From positions 434,001-498,000 of the forward strand of contig SNVD02013305.1 in assembly GCA_013180625.2 (NCBI GenBank): DNA of 64,000 bases, written 5' to 3'. A program made the translations under genes and the position numbers. The DNA comes from Boswellia sacra. Lineage: Eukaryota; Streptophyta; Magnoliopsida; Sapindales; Burseraceae. Positions 1 through 13,040 of this stretch are shown in pieces (position 1 is the first letter of the stretch; the number at the start of each line of letters is the position of its first letter). The notes under the pieces are model-generated. The model was not told where the DNA came from. It saw nothing but the letters and a program-made list of their open reading frames with translations, and searched no databases.

Positions 1-1210
1 TTTCTTTTTTTATTTGAAGCCAAACCGCATTTTTTGTGTTGTTTACGATCGGTCGGTGCTAATGCCTATGAATGTTTTGTGATAGGCTTTTTTTTTTTTT
101 TTGCTAATTGCCTTGAACCCTTTTTCGGTTTCTTTCATCGGTCTTCTCTTAATCTCGTAAGAACGTTCTCTTTATTGCAATTTGAAGGCAACTAATTGAC
201 TTCCAAACTCAGAAAAAATTTATCAAGACAATGCCATTCATTCAACTTTGTTACTCAAAGCAATTAAACTTAGGGAAAAATAATAATTATAAGTACACCT
301 ATGAAAATTAATGGGAATTAACAAATTCTGTTCATTTGGTATGTAAGTGATGAATTTTTTTTTTTTTTAAATGTTTGGGTATCCTCTGATAAAAAGTCTA
401 ATAGTTGACATGTAGTTTTAAGACCTGAAGGGTAGTTTGTGATTTTTTGTTTTTTTCTTGTGTAAAAATGATTAGACTAGGCGGCAAATTCGTTGTAAAC
501 AATAATATGAGCGGTTTCTGTTCTTATTTCGGCTTGTTTCCTTTGTCTTCTTTGAATTTGATTAGGATTAAGAATTTAATATCAATTTTAGCGGTTTTTT
601 TTTTTTTACAGGATAACATCAGGTATTTTCATGATTCTGCGCTTGCTGCTGAAGATGATAATTGTAATTTACAAAAAATAAAATCATTTTTATTTTTTTA
701 AATTAACATCCAAAATATTTTGATAAATATGTTTCAAAAGCGGTTATATTTGGACTTAATTATTTTCTATAAAGTTTGAACTGTAATATTAAATTTACAA
801 TTGAAATACAACTCAAAGTCTATAACTTAATGCAGCAATCTACGTAAAAAAATTAATTAGAAAAGAAAAAGAACAATAAAAAAAGTTACATATCCAATAA
901 AAATTTGTCACTTAAATGGTTATAATATTATAAATTTTAGATTATATTTAGATTATAAATTTAATATTATCGAAGTTTTAGTTTATTATTTAAAAAATTA
1001 TAACATAAAGAATCTAATAAGTGTTGAAATATTTGGAGAAATTTTTTATCGAATTTAGGCAACGTTAATACATGATAAAGCAAGCCTAATCTTTGTAATA
1101 AAAAAAAAAAAAAACAAATGATGAAATTTTTATTATAAAACTTTACTACAACAAACAACAATAGAAGGACAAGGAATGGGGTTCCCAGACCAAACTAAAT
1201 ATCATTTCAG
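1..1210. other. AT-rich spacer upstream of the ORP3-like gene
   Basis: I see no coding gene here. The stretch is AT-rich with many T runs. Around 830-970 it contains a non-coding repeat (ACATATCCAATAAAAATTTG, then an AT-rich tail) that recurs near 9500-9610 and, reversed, near 39460-39540. The short frames at 447-701 and 967-1161 are low-complexity and carry no recognisable domain. Confidence 0.6.
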
Positions 1211-1406
1211 TCCTCAAGTTTTTGAAAAATCATAGATCCCACCCGTTCGCCCCCCTCCATTTTGACTCTTAATCGCTCGCTTCGCTCCCTTTCTCGCTTT
1301 TAAAAGCAAACATTTTCCCTCACTAGTGGTTCGATTGCTCTTCTCGATCTCTACCGAAGCAGAAATTTTACTCAATTTTGATCGAATTAAAATCAAACAG
1401 ATAGAG
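1211..1406 (+). promoter_or_regulatory. Probable core promoter and 5' UTR of the ORP3-like gene
   Basis: The base composition changes abruptly at about 1240 from AT-rich to C/T-rich (TCGCTCGCTTCGCTCCC). This is typical of plant TATA-less, pyrimidine-rich transcription start regions. The ATG at 1407 follows (AGATAGAGATGG), with A at -3 and G at +4, a good plant start context. The exact start site is inferred. Confidence 0.45.
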
Positions 1407-4400
1407 ATGGGCAGTCCCAAGAAAAGCGATAGTAAGGGCGGCTTTTTCGCTGCCATGTCTTCTGGGTTATCCATGTTCAGTAACGCCATGCATAGATCTG
1501 TTAACGGGTATTTCAAATTTCCTTTCTTTTTGCTTTCATTTTGTTTTCTTGTATTTATTTGATATTCTCATTCTCATTCTAGGTTCTCAAGATGTATTTA
1601 TCATTATTATTATTAGTTTTTAGATTTTAATTCCAGCACAACCGAGTCCTAACTTGTAATAATTTGTCTCAATTTGTATTTTTTTTCTGGGAATTTTTTG
1701 TTGTGTTATTGTATTGCACATGAATTGAAATGTTGCTATCAGTTCAGTATTGAAGTGGATTGTCATGATCTGTTTGGCTAATCATGAAGCAAATGAAATA
1801 GCTGAGAGTAAATTTGGATTGAATTGTGCGATCTCTGGAGGAGCTTAGGGAATTTTTGCTTAGTGTAGAGTTAAACTGTGAAAGCAAATGGCTTGATTTG
1901 AGTTCTTTGATAACAAGCTGTGCTCGATTGCAATTTGCAACTTCACCTTTTTATTCTAGCTGTAGTTTGTTACCATCTTGTTTTTCATACGTGAAGTAAG
2001 TTTAAAATTTCTTCTGCTTCAGTGCTTGGATTTCTATGTTGCTTTTTGAGGTTGTTCATTTGGGGATCTGGGTATGAAATGTTCACTCAGAAATAATAGA
2101 TTAGATTAAGGTAAATTGGCTGTGAATTTTTAAAAGTATATGCTTTCTTTTTGTAGGATTATTGCTATATATCAATATTTTGTAAGGTTGGCATTCTTGT
2201 CGGGTTAAAATATATTATTGGCTCTTGCATTTCTTGAAAATACTGCCAGTAGCTTTTAGTTTATCAATTTTTGGAGGTCACATATTTATCAATAATTTGC
2301 AACACTGCTTTGGGTGTTTGTTCTGTCAACGATGGGCTCCCCTCACATATTATGAGTCCATCTATTTGGAGTGCTCATTGTTTTCCAATATTGATGATCT
2401 GCTATCAAAGAGTGTCTTATGCTTATCTCACTTGCTGAACTTCAGGTTACTTGGTTATGAAGGAGTAGAAGTAATAAATCCCGAGGGAGGCAAAGAAGAT
2501 GCTGAGGAGGAAGCTCAGAGAGGAAGATGGAAGCAGGAGGTGCTCCTTCTTTTTCTCATTTATTTTTTGTTTATGAATTAATCCCTTCACAAGTGTTAGT
2601 TGGGCAGATGTTTTTCTTATATTTTGCACTTTTATTTTTTTCTTATTCTATGTTTTAAAATATGAAAATTTTATGAATCATCATTTGACCTCATCGTCTC
2701 AATTTTTTCAGGCTATTAAGAATTAAAAAAAAATGGTTGCATACTTTCTAGCTTATCTATTGCTATGTTGACTGTTGACTGTTTCTTGAGCATGGAATCC
2801 TGGTTGCCTTCTTTATGGCAATTTTTTAATTTCTTTATGAATTGTTTGATACTACCAGGCAAAGAACTTGCAAATGTATTATATGTGTGATATTGGTGCC
2901 CATTTTTAACTCATAAATTTTATTTCACAGAATGTGTGCTACAATAATTTGTCTATGCCCTTTCTCTTTCCATGGAAATTGTCATAGAAAAACTCTAACT
3001 TGTCTTTTTCAGGGTTTCTGCTTCTTGCTGCTTTCTTAATTCATTGTTCCCATTTTTCATTTTTGTTGAGTGGAAATGCAAATGTATCTAGTTTGTAAAC
3101 TTTTGGACCCATTTAATTGGTGAACCTTTCTGTATTTTATTATATTTGACAGGAACGAGATAGCTACTGGAAGATGATGCACAAATATATAGGCTCAGAT
3201 GTTACATCAATGGTGACGCTTCCTGTCATTATATTTGAGCCAATGACTATGCTTCAAAAAATGGCAGAGGTTGGAGCTACTTTATTGGCAAGATAATAGA
3301 TTTGTGTTTCTTTTTATGTTGTTTTTACTTTGAATTACGGTTGAAGTTGCACAATGCCTTCCACAGTTAATGGAATATTGCCACTTGTTGGATCAAGCAG
3401 ATGAGTGTGAGGATCCATATATGCGATTAGTATATGCAGGTGAGTGAATTTTTCAGTGAATTCTTTGTGAGGCTCATGCCAAAATTATCTTATTGATGGA
3501 TGGATTTATTTTTCAATGCAGCATCTTGGGCTATATCTGTTTACTATGCCTACCAGCGGACCTGGAAGCCTTTTAATCCTATTCTTGGGGAGACATATGA
3601 AATGGTCAATCATAATGGAATTTCTTTTGTTGCAGAACAGGTGATTTTAAGCTTTTTTACTTTTACTTTTTTTTTTTTTCCCTTGAAGTGTGGTCTACTG
3701 TTTTTATTAGCTTTTATTAAGATACGCAAAACTTCTATGCTTCTTTCTCTTTTCTTCCATAAGCAGTAATTTATGATTATATTGGTGTATCTTTAATTTT
3801 ATCTGTGAGCTTGGTCTTAATTTTGCTATATTATGTTCTTTATTGCCTCCCTCTATATTCATTTCAGGTGAGTCATCATCCCCCAATGAGTGCTGGGCAT
3901 GCGGAAAACGAGCATTTTACTTATGACGTGACATCAAAGTTAAAAACTAAATTTTTGGGCAATTCTTGTGATGTTTACCCTGTTGGAAGGTGATAATAAT
4001 GTTTCCCTTTAATTCATTTGTCACTCCTTATATGGGCCAATGTTATATCCCATGTTTTTACTGAAGTTGATAATTGTATTTGACTCTCTCAAAAGCTTCC
4101 GTTGATTTCAACAGCTTTTTTCTCTTGTCAGCTTTTAAGTAATATGTATGTTCATGTAGTTTTTAATCATTTGCAGAACACGTGTTACTCTTAAAAAGGA
4201 TGGTGTAGTCTTAGATTTGGTGCCACCTCCAACAAAGGTTAACAATTTGATTTTTGGACGGACTTGGGTTGATTCACCAGGAGAGATGATCATGACAAAT
4301 TTGACAACAGGGGACAAAGTTGTGCTATATTTTCAACCTTGTGGTTGGTTTGGGTATTCAACATTTTCTCTCAATTTCAATTTTTTAGCATAATCCTTTG

Positions 4401-6583
4401 TGCACGCATCTGTGAAGCTTATTCAGTCCCTTTGTTGCATAATTTTAGTTTCCATAATCGCATCTGTGATACTTCTAAATGCATTTTTGCGCTCCACTTG
4501 CAACCTGCAAAAACTTGTGATCAATTGAGACTAATCTTTTATTGCAGAGCTGGTCGTTATGAAGTGGATGGGTATGTTTATAATGCAGCTGAGGAGCCTA
4601 AAATATTAATGACTGGCAAGTGGAACGAGTCAATGAGTTACCAACCATGTGATTTGGAGGGGGAACCTCTTCCAGGCACAGATTTGAAAGAGGTTACTTT
4701 CATTTAACTTTTATCTTATATGTCTATAGGGCTCAGTTTCTTAATCTTTTTTTTTTAATTTATTTATAATACGAGACTACCACGGTTTCTTTGAGCCTTT
4801 AACTTCAAATTCGTTGATAATGGATTAATGTCTACCTTCCTGGTATTATACATTTATTAATTTTTTATTTTAATGTTCTGAATAAGTTCTAGGCAGGTTC
4901 ATGTTCCTTTTTTAATTCTACTTGTGGCAAAATGCTGACTTTTCCTTGTGCATAAATTTCTGAGATGTGTTAAGCCCAACTAGTCAGTCTTCAAATTTCT
5001 TGGGATAGGCACTATTCCTTTTCTGTAGAAACAATATCTTGATTTGGCACTTATGCATGGCTGAGTGGCATGAAAAGTTTTCAACTGTTAATTCTAGGAA
5101 ATTGTTCTTCACGTGTACCGATTGTATTCGTAGTTGTCTTCAATATTATGCAGCTTGCATGCAAGGAATTAGTTTGCTTCAGTTCAAATGCATGGTCATG
5201 CTTCCCCTTTTGGATGACAGAAAGGTGTTGTTGTTGGGTTGTGATACACCAATTCATTTCTTGAGATAGCTTTTTGATGGAATAAATCTTTTTATTATTT
5301 TCTTTATAACTAAGTTAACGTCTTATGATGTAGATATTTAGCCAGTAAACATATTTGTGACTCATGCTATTGCTCATACAGCTTTTTATTGATTTTTTTG
5401 TCCAGGTTTGGCATGTTGCTGATGTTCCCCCGAATGACAAATTTCAGTATACATATTTTGCTCATAAAATAAACAGCTTTGATACTGCACCTAAGAAGTT
5501 ATTGGCATCAGATTCTCGTCTACGCCCTGATAGATACGCACTTGAGAAGGGTGACATGTCCAAAGCTGGTGTTGAAAAAAGCAGGTTTTTCACTTGCTCT
5601 CTCACACTTGCACAGTAATGTTTATGTTGATGGTTAAGAAATGTGACAGGCCATTGTGTGGTGCGCAATCTTGGGATGTAGTTGCCTGTAGCTTATGGCA
5701 CAGTTTTGTCACATAATTCTGCAATACTTCATAGGTAGATGATGTCATTTGTAAATAGCCCCACTTAACAATATTTAATAGAAATGTCTGGAAATTAAAT
5801 CTTTAAGAACTCCTTGACCAAAATATATATATAACTCATAAGGCTTCAGCAATAGTGTGGTCCAGCAGATTTTTGTTAGGATATCTAAATGTTTTCCAAG
5901 TGGTATTTTTAGAGACGGTTAAGCTCTCTTCTTGGTCATTTTTTTCTAAGAATCCTGTTGATATCTAGCCTCCATCATATATTTTGATGTTCTTCAAACT
6001 CTCCAAATTTTTAATCCAAAGAACCAAGGTCCTTTAACAGTATTGTTCTCTCTTTTACACTTTCCATTTTAATTATCTTACTGGTAATTCTTAAATGGTG
6101 GGAGAAAATTAAATAAGGAATGTGAAACTATATGACTTATCTTTCCCCTTTGAAGATATGACCTAGAAGAAAAAATTACTTGTGAGTGTTTCTCTCCATC
6201 CCACCTTCTTCCATGATTTTGAGAAAACAAGAAGTGAAAGAGAGAAGTCAAGAAGTCATATTTAAATTCCTTGAATGCCTATGTATTTTTCAAAAACTTG
6301 GCCTTCAGAGTGTGTGTATTTTTTTTTTTCTTTCAGTTTGGAGGAGAGGCAGAGAGCTGAAAAGAGAACCCGAGAGGCCAAGGGCCAGCAGTTTAAACCT
6401 AGATGGTTTGACTTAACTGAAGATGTTACATCTACACCTTGGGGGGACTTGGAAATCTACCAGTTCAATGGCAAATATACTGAACATCGTGCTGCCATAG
6501 AAAGCTCAGGTAATGTCGATGAAGTTGATGTTGAATCGATTGAGTTTAACCCATGGCAGTATGGTAATTTGTCTGCCGAATGA
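1407..6583 (+). CDS. ORP3: Oxysterol-binding protein-related protein, short ORP3 type (10 exons)
   Basis: Exons are read as 1407-1507, 2446-2539, 3153-3269, 3367-3439, 3522-3640, 3868-3989, 4177-4353, 4548-4692, 5406-5584 and 6337-6583. All introns are GT-AG and every phase joins, giving 457 aa, the length of the plant ORP3 clade. The OSBP fingerprint EQVSHHPP falls at residues 167-174 and is split by the fifth intron (EQ|VSHHPP). Other family blocks are [15 protein letters not shown] before it, and the C-terminal [16 protein letters not shown] and QFKPRWF. There is no PH domain, ankyrin repeat or membrane segment, so this is a lipid-binding ORD alone. Family knowledge: ORPs bind sterols or phosphoinositides and move lipids at membrane contact sites; plant ORP3A is tied to the ER through VAP27. 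The ligand here is not shown by sequence. The start [20 protein letters not shown] resembles known ORP3 N-termini. Confidence 0.93.
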
Positions 6584-6790
6584 GATACTTACATTTTCAT
6601 GTATGCTTGTTGGATTATAAAGTTAGTTGATAGAACTTTTTGGTGTCATGTGAAAGCAATATATTGACATTGTCATGTATGCTTGTTGGATTATGAAGTT
6701 AGTTGATAGAACTTTTTCGTGTCATGTGAAAGCAATATATTGTTTGTTGGTGTGCATTGTATCACATTTCGAAATCCTAGTATAATCAAT
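6584..6790 (+). repeat. 3' UTR of the ORP3-like gene with a 76-bp tandem duplication
   Basis: Just after the stop codon a unit starting CATGTATGCTTGTTGGATTA occurs at 6598-6673 and again at 6674-6742, directly adjacent. The two copies differ at only about two positions over the shared part, so the duplication is young. It lies in the expected 3' UTR. The unit contains TTAGTTGATAGAAC and GCAATATATTG. Confidence 0.75.
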
Positions 6791-9700
6791 CAATCCGAGG
6801 AAGAATATTAACTTTTGCAAAACTCTTTCTGCTGCTGCTGTAATTTTCCTTTTTTTCTTTATGTCTTTTCTTTACATGAATCATTTAAATGTTGGTCTAT
6901 TCATCAAGAGGAAGCAAACAGTAACTTACTTACCGGTTGTAGAAGAGATTGTGATTGGCAAAGAACGTTGAAATCAAAGAAGGGTCATGACAGGACAGTT
7001 TAGAAGTTAAAAGGTGAAAACATTATGGCAGTAATAAGGATGAAACAAAACTTTGATTTCACCTTCTTTTTCTGCCTAACCTCGAAATTTAAAGGACTTA
7101 AATAAGTCAAATAAAATAGACAGAAGAAGGAGAAGCTCCTTAGATAAAGAAAGGTTAGCATGAGCAATTATGATGATCAATGTTTCTACTTCGGCTGTTT
7201 ATGCTTTCACTTCTTGGAGAATGTTGAGCACGGTAAGCATGGTACTCAATCACTATAGAAGTGTAACAACCTTCGTGTATTCTCTCCAACAAAATAAATA
7301 GCGAAGATAGTCTTAACTTGTGTCTTAAAGGCACATGTTAAGTTTCTGAAGAGTGCGTAGATTTATTTAAAATTTGTGTATTTAATTATTTTTATTTATT
7401 TTTTAAAAAAATTGTAGGGAATTTATATAATTTTCACAAGAATTATATAATTTTTTCAAGTTTAATAGAGCACATATTAAAGCTACCCATAATAAACAAA
7501 GATACTGGCCTGCCTTCTCCTTTCTCTCTCTAATTAATATTTCGAAATAAAATAATTCTAAGTGCTCAGTAGGATCTTAAACACTTCATTGATTAGATAT
7601 TTAAAGGAGAATTTTCTTCTTTTCACCAAACGAGGGAAACAAATAGGTAAAGCAATAGTAATTGATGTGTAACGTTGGTACTTGGCAATTATCACCAACC
7701 TGCAAGGGCAACAGCATTTATTAATTATTTGGGAGGTTCGGTTGGCCCCATTTTTCAAAAATTGAATTTGTGGAATATGCAATCATAGGATAATTGAAGT
7801 GGCTTGAACTTTGAATCTCCATACCCCATTTGTCTTTCAGCAATGTTCTTCAACTGAATCTCTTGGCCCCCTAAATAAGCATTCAAACAATTTTGGCTTG
7901 CTTGCTCCTTTTGTTCACTACAAGCATCATATGCAATTGCTACTGCAATCAAACTAGAGAAACAGCTTATGCTGAGCTTGGGAAGTAAAAAGTGATGAAA
8001 TAATAAATAAGGACAGACAAGGTTTGGAGGTTGGCCCATTAGGCTTTGACATTGGGACTCCACAATCCAACCAGGAAGGCCCAACCTGGATGACTTGATG
8101 GGGGATTCATCATTAACAATTTGAATTGAGTGTACTCTTTTACTTGTTTTTTAAATCCTAACAATCCCATTTCCATCTTTAAAATTTGTTTTCAAGTCAA
8201 GGCAACCTTTTTCTTTTTCTTCTATTAAACCTTCGTTCTAGAATACAAAAGCCAACAAATATCAAAGGGAGGGACGTAGCCAGATATTTGCTTTAAGAAG
8301 AACAAATTTAAATCTCGATAAAACATATTCGAGCAATTATAACATTAAAAGCTCAAAAAAAATTCGAAATGCTATTAATCATTTATAAATGCTAGTAATC
8401 AAAACGTTAGGATTTTGAAGATTTAATGCCCTGTTCTTTATTGTTTCAAAATCCTGTTTTCTGTGCTGCATATTTTCCAATGTAATTTATATTCAATTTC
8501 AACCACATATTCTTTTCAAAATTCAAAATAATTCAAAATCAACCACATATTCCTAAATTCAATTGAAAACAAAAATAATGAATTCATAAAAGAACACATT
8601 CTTAGGGATTCGAGGGATTTAGGAATTTTGGGTAATGGGAATTGAAAATCACGAGCAATATCTAATTAAATATGTAGGGGTAATTTTGAAAATTTTTAGA
8701 CTTATAGGGGGTTTTTGGAACATTAAATATACAGGATTTTTTTAAAATCTTATCAAATTTTTTCAAAATCCCAGAAGGTCCACTAGAACTTTTTCGAAAT
8801 TTTTTAGAAAATGAGAAGGGGCGATGGCCCCCGCTTGCCCCTTCTTCGCTCTATCATTGATGAAATGACTTAATGTTCAAACAAATACAGTCAATGCTTA
8901 GTACATGTTTTGTCCGAAAGAGGAATTATTGTTAAATAAATATCGTTAATGCTTAATATAACAGAAATCAAATCAGAAATTAAATACATAAAATTGATGA
9001 TTTCTTCAGTTTGAAAGGCAAGCAAGCATATTGTTAGGGAGTCTGTGTTGAAAGTAGCCACGGAACAGAAAAACATGGGGAGAATCTTCAAAATCAAAAG
9101 GGCAGGGCACGGCATCTTAAGTTTAAAATTCAATATTGAATTGTAAGTTAATGAATAGATTGCGTGTTTGATGGTCGCTTTCACGTCAAGAAATCTCAGT
9201 GTTCCGTAAACTTCAAACTCTTCCTTCCAAAGCCTTCTGCTTGTCAACTACTTACCCTTTTTCTCAGGGTAATTTCCCCAACACCAACCCCTCCTCTTCG
9301 TTCTCCTCCGCAGCCACCGACAAGTTTTAGGATCCTTTACCGACAAAATTTAGGATCCTTTCTCGTTGATTATTAAATTACTATTAGATCTCCGTTTGCC
9401 TATCTGCTTGTAGTTCTTCTGATCCGTATTACTAGACGTACAACTCAGATATAACTAAAAATTTATCACTTAATATAATGATAAAAATTCACTAGAATAA
9501 GATAAAACAAAAATAAATGAGGGAAGTTACATCTCCAATAAGATTTTGTCGCTTAAACTAACTATTACATAAGATTGTAGACTTTGAGTTGTATTTAAAT
9601 TGTAAGAATATTATTATTGTTTCTCAATTTCTTTGGGTATTTTTTTAGATTTTTTAGCTTAAAATAAAATTTTTCGAGCTCAACAATCCTTTTTCGATTA

Positions 9701-10301
9701 TAGATTTGTCGAGTTATTAAGTTTGACAACAAAATTAATGATAAGAGTTATAAATTCGCAAATAGTTTTCAGAAACCCTTTAATTTTGTAATTTTTTTAA
9801 ATATAGATATTTTTTGATAATCTCTTTTAATTTTGAATTTGTTTTTTTAAGATTCATAAACTAACTATAAATGGATTTACTAACTTACCTCTCCTAGATG
9901 TAAACTTGTGGAAAGACAACACCATTAAGAAAATGGGGCTAAAATGACAATAATTTGACGACTCGGAGCAGATGAATAATGTATTAAAACCTATATAATT
10001 AAGCAATAACATGTTCACACGATCTGAGATTAATTATCGTAATAAAAAATAATTAACCATGAAATTGTTAATTGAATAGTATTCGACATGCAAAGTATAA
10101 TTCTAATTTTAAATCTAAGCCATGTGTCTTTTTATATAACGTTAACATATAAATAATAAATTAGTATATAAGTCTAATAATTAAGAAGTTAAAATATTTG
10201 GGATGTTTCTTATTAGTTAAACAAATTATATATAAAATCAGTCAATTATTCGCAAAATTTAATAAAGCATTCATATTATTCCTTTGCACATGAAGAGATA
10301 C

Positions 10302-10336
<35 letters not shown>

Positions 10337-10700
10337 CTTTTGATACATCTACAATCTACATAATCAGAACTTCACTTTTTTTTTAATAAGTTAACATTTT
10401 TCAAACATCGTATATTATATCTCACTCCATTTTTTTAAATAAATTAAACATTATGATTTGCTAATTAAGAATATGCAACATACATGCTGCATGAATGTAC
10501 CATAACATTATGAAGTTGGTATTTTGCACATGAGATTGACCATATCTTGGAAAATTAAGAAAATAATTAAATGAGGAGACTTCTTTGATAAATAAACTTC
10601 TTCTTGAAATTTTATATGCTATCACTTTATTTAATGTTCGATAGTGTCCGATACTCAGAAAGATAATATTCAACAATATCTAACACTTACACTTACCGTT
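6791..10700. other. Gene-poor AT-rich spacer with dispersed repeats
   Basis: I find no supportable gene. Open frames at 7558-8084 and 8891-9247 (- strand) and at 9164-9376 lack domains and look fortuitous. Two dispersed repeats are visible: 8450-8620, a block containing CAAAATTCAAAATAATTC that recurs near 38880-39030 and in part near 39700-39770; and 9500-9610, the family also seen at 830-970. The stretch 10306-10333 is a (TA)n microsatellite. Confidence 0.55.
10306..10333. repeat. (TA)n microsatellite
   Basis: An uninterrupted run of alternating T and A of about 28 bases lies in non-coding DNA. It is likely polymorphic in length. Confidence 0.85.
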
Positions 10701-10809
10701 TTGGTTTGCAAATTTTTAAGAATAAGATCATTTTTTTGATATATACTTAAACTTGGAGTATGTTTTGAATTTTTCATAATTTTTTTTCAGTGCTTTTACA
10801 TTGTATAAT

Positions 10810-11540
10810 AATAATTGGATAAATGAAAAGGTGACGTGTGTGGTCGGCGATCTACTCAGCATCAGAGCTGGCAATGTATCAGCCAAGCCCTGGTTAGTCA
10901 AGTACTGCATAAATACGCGTAAGACCACTCAGCTTAATTCCAAAATTTACCAAAACACACAACAAAACAAAAGCAAAAAGAAATCTGCAACAGTTTAATG
11001 GAGTCACGCATTGATCTGGACAGAAGCAGAGGCAGAGCCAGACTTGTAATTGAAAAAACAAATCAAACAATAAGAAATGGAAATTGCCGCCTTTCAATTC
11101 CAGCTTTATTGGGGGATTATTAATTATTTGCCTTAAACAAACGCAACGAAAGCAAAGCCGAGCCAGCTATAGCTTACAAGGCAACCCAGCATTGTAAAGC
11201 TCATGTACATGTGCTCGTGCTCGTGCTCAACATTAAAGCTAGAGCATGCACTGATGCAGCTGAAACATGCAGAGAAGCCCTTCAACTTCAAGGGATCATT
11301 AGATGGATCCATCCATCATCTGATTTGTTCTCTGTACTGAAAAAAATTTGTTTTTGACAGATGGAAGATTGGTGGGTTATTTAGATTATGTTACATCAAT
11401 CAAATAGGTTAATTTAAGACTGAAAAATCTTGTGTAATAGCTGTACCTCAAATCCCTTGTAACTTTGTAACGTTGTCAGGCTCATATATATGAGCTGGCC
11501 AGAGTACTTCAATTCATCAAATTAAGGATAGATATACAGT
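10810..11540 (+). other. Possible small transcription unit with a 41-codon ORF
   Basis: The local composition rises above the AT-rich surroundings. A TATA-like CATAAATA lies near 10908, followed by an A/C-rich leader, and an ATG at 10998 opens a 41-codon frame (MESRIDLDRSRGRARLVIEK at its start) ending at TAA 11121-11123. Downstream there is a TTTTTGACAG|ATGG site that could be a splice acceptor (about 11360) and more non-repetitive sequence. I recognise no protein family and no microRNA hairpin. It could be a small peptide gene, a long non-coding RNA or the remnant of one; the evidence is only compositional. Confidence 0.25.
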
Positions 11541-13040
11541 TTGATCTTTCTCAAAAAAAAAAAAAAAAAAATCTTATATGAATTTCATAACCATAAACAT
11601 TGACATAATGGGCTTGCCGTGTTTGGTTTATATTAGTTAGTTTTTTACGTAATTTAGAATTTGCATGCAAGCGTCACCGCCCTATCTAGCAAAGCTAGTT
11701 AATTAGGCTTTGTTTTAACGATATATCAATTAACTAAATGTATAATTAAATTAATCCCACTTGCAAGTTGCAGTTTACATCGTGGTTTAGTTGAACCATC
11801 ATTTACCAATAATTTCGTTAGTTCAATAGCTGTTGATGCATCGAATTATTGTTGTTCTTGTTGGCTGATATTACGTAAAACACTTAAAATTATATATGTA
11901 AATATAACTGCATGCTTTTTTTTGCAGTGATAATCCATTTACATATCCCTGCATGCTTTGATTGTAGTGATTTCCATTTATATAATTTAAGTAGTTTCAT
12001 CTTAACCAAAGTTGACTCACGTATCCAGGGATTAAAATTATAAATAATCCGATTCGGTATTAGAGTCTATATTGCAAAAATAAAATAAATTCTATTTATA
12101 TATTTATATATAATTTAATTAATTACATAAGTATCTTTATATAGTATTATGAATATGATGGACCATTGAGATTCCCAATTGACGGCCGACCATATCATAT
12201 ATACACTCAATTTTTATGTCACCTTTATTCTTTCCATCGTTTTGTCAACTATGCTTGAATTTACTTTTTATTCATGTCACGTGTATATTATCGGCTTTAG
12301 TTACAGTATATTGATTGTATCGGTATATCATTTTTTTTAATTTTTGTAAATTTCATGTAAAAATTATAAATTTTTATATAAAAATCGTAAATATAAAAAA
12401 AATTGTAAATAAAAAATTGTATAATTATTTTCAATTTTTTATAAATTAATATAAAAATTATAAATTATTATATAAAAATCGTAAATAAAAAAATTATTTA
12501 TTTATAATTTTTTATATTTACAATTTTTATATAAAAATTTACGACTTTTACATTAAATTCACAAAAATTTAAAAAATAGTACACGGATAACGTGACCCTA
12601 CGGTATCACATATTTCTCACTAAAAGCTTACGACAAATTACTGTTAAATTTAGTTCTGCCCACATTTTTCATCATTTCACTCAAGGAATATTCCGTGCTG
12701 TTTATTGTTGTTCGTTAATTATTTACTTATATTAGCTTTGGTCAAAAAATAATAAGAATCATGTGATCTAGCATATTATTTTAGCCATGATATTGAAACG
12801 ATGACGTATGCAATGCAATGCCTTTAATTTGATTCTTAATAATGGTTAGAGAACATTGAATAATTTTGTTACAAAAGCATGCATTATCTATACTATTTAA
12901 AAAAGTTTATCAAATTAATTAATTCATAAAAATAGGATAAATATTAAGTTAATTATTTTATTAGGGTGAAAAAACTAAGAATTGAAATCAACTTTGATAT
13001 ATAAATAAATTATAATTATAATTATAATAGATCTTCAACT
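11541..13040. other. AT-rich spacer containing an inverted-repeat element
   Basis: I see no gene. The recognisable structure is the inverted repeat at 12319-12590 (listed separately). The rest is low-complexity AT-rich sequence. Confidence 0.5.
12319..12590. repeat. Foldback AT-rich inverted repeat (MITE-like)
   Basis: The left arm (about 12319-12410) and the reverse complement of the right arm (about 12497-12590) share a long run of matching segments: AATTTTTGTAAATTT against AATTTTTGTGAATTT, then AAATTTTTATATAAAAAT, then GTAAATATAAAAAA. The arms are about 90 bp with an 85-bp centre. RNA from this region would form a long hairpin. No transposase is present and I could not settle a target-site duplication. 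Confidence 0.6.

Noticed and set aside
4339..4707. 122-aa frame as a separate gene
   Set aside because: Its second half is exon 8 of the ORP3-like gene (from 4548); the first half is intron sequence.
7558..8084. Minus-strand frames of 74 and 109 aa
   Set aside because: There is no recognisable domain, no promoter or splice context, and the translation does not resemble any family I know.
11210..11330. Possible microRNA precursor (CATGCACTGATGCAGC, CCCTTCAACTTCAAGGG)
   Set aside because: Only short stems form, and no match to miR156, miR162, miR164, miR167, miR171 or miR172 mature sequences was found.
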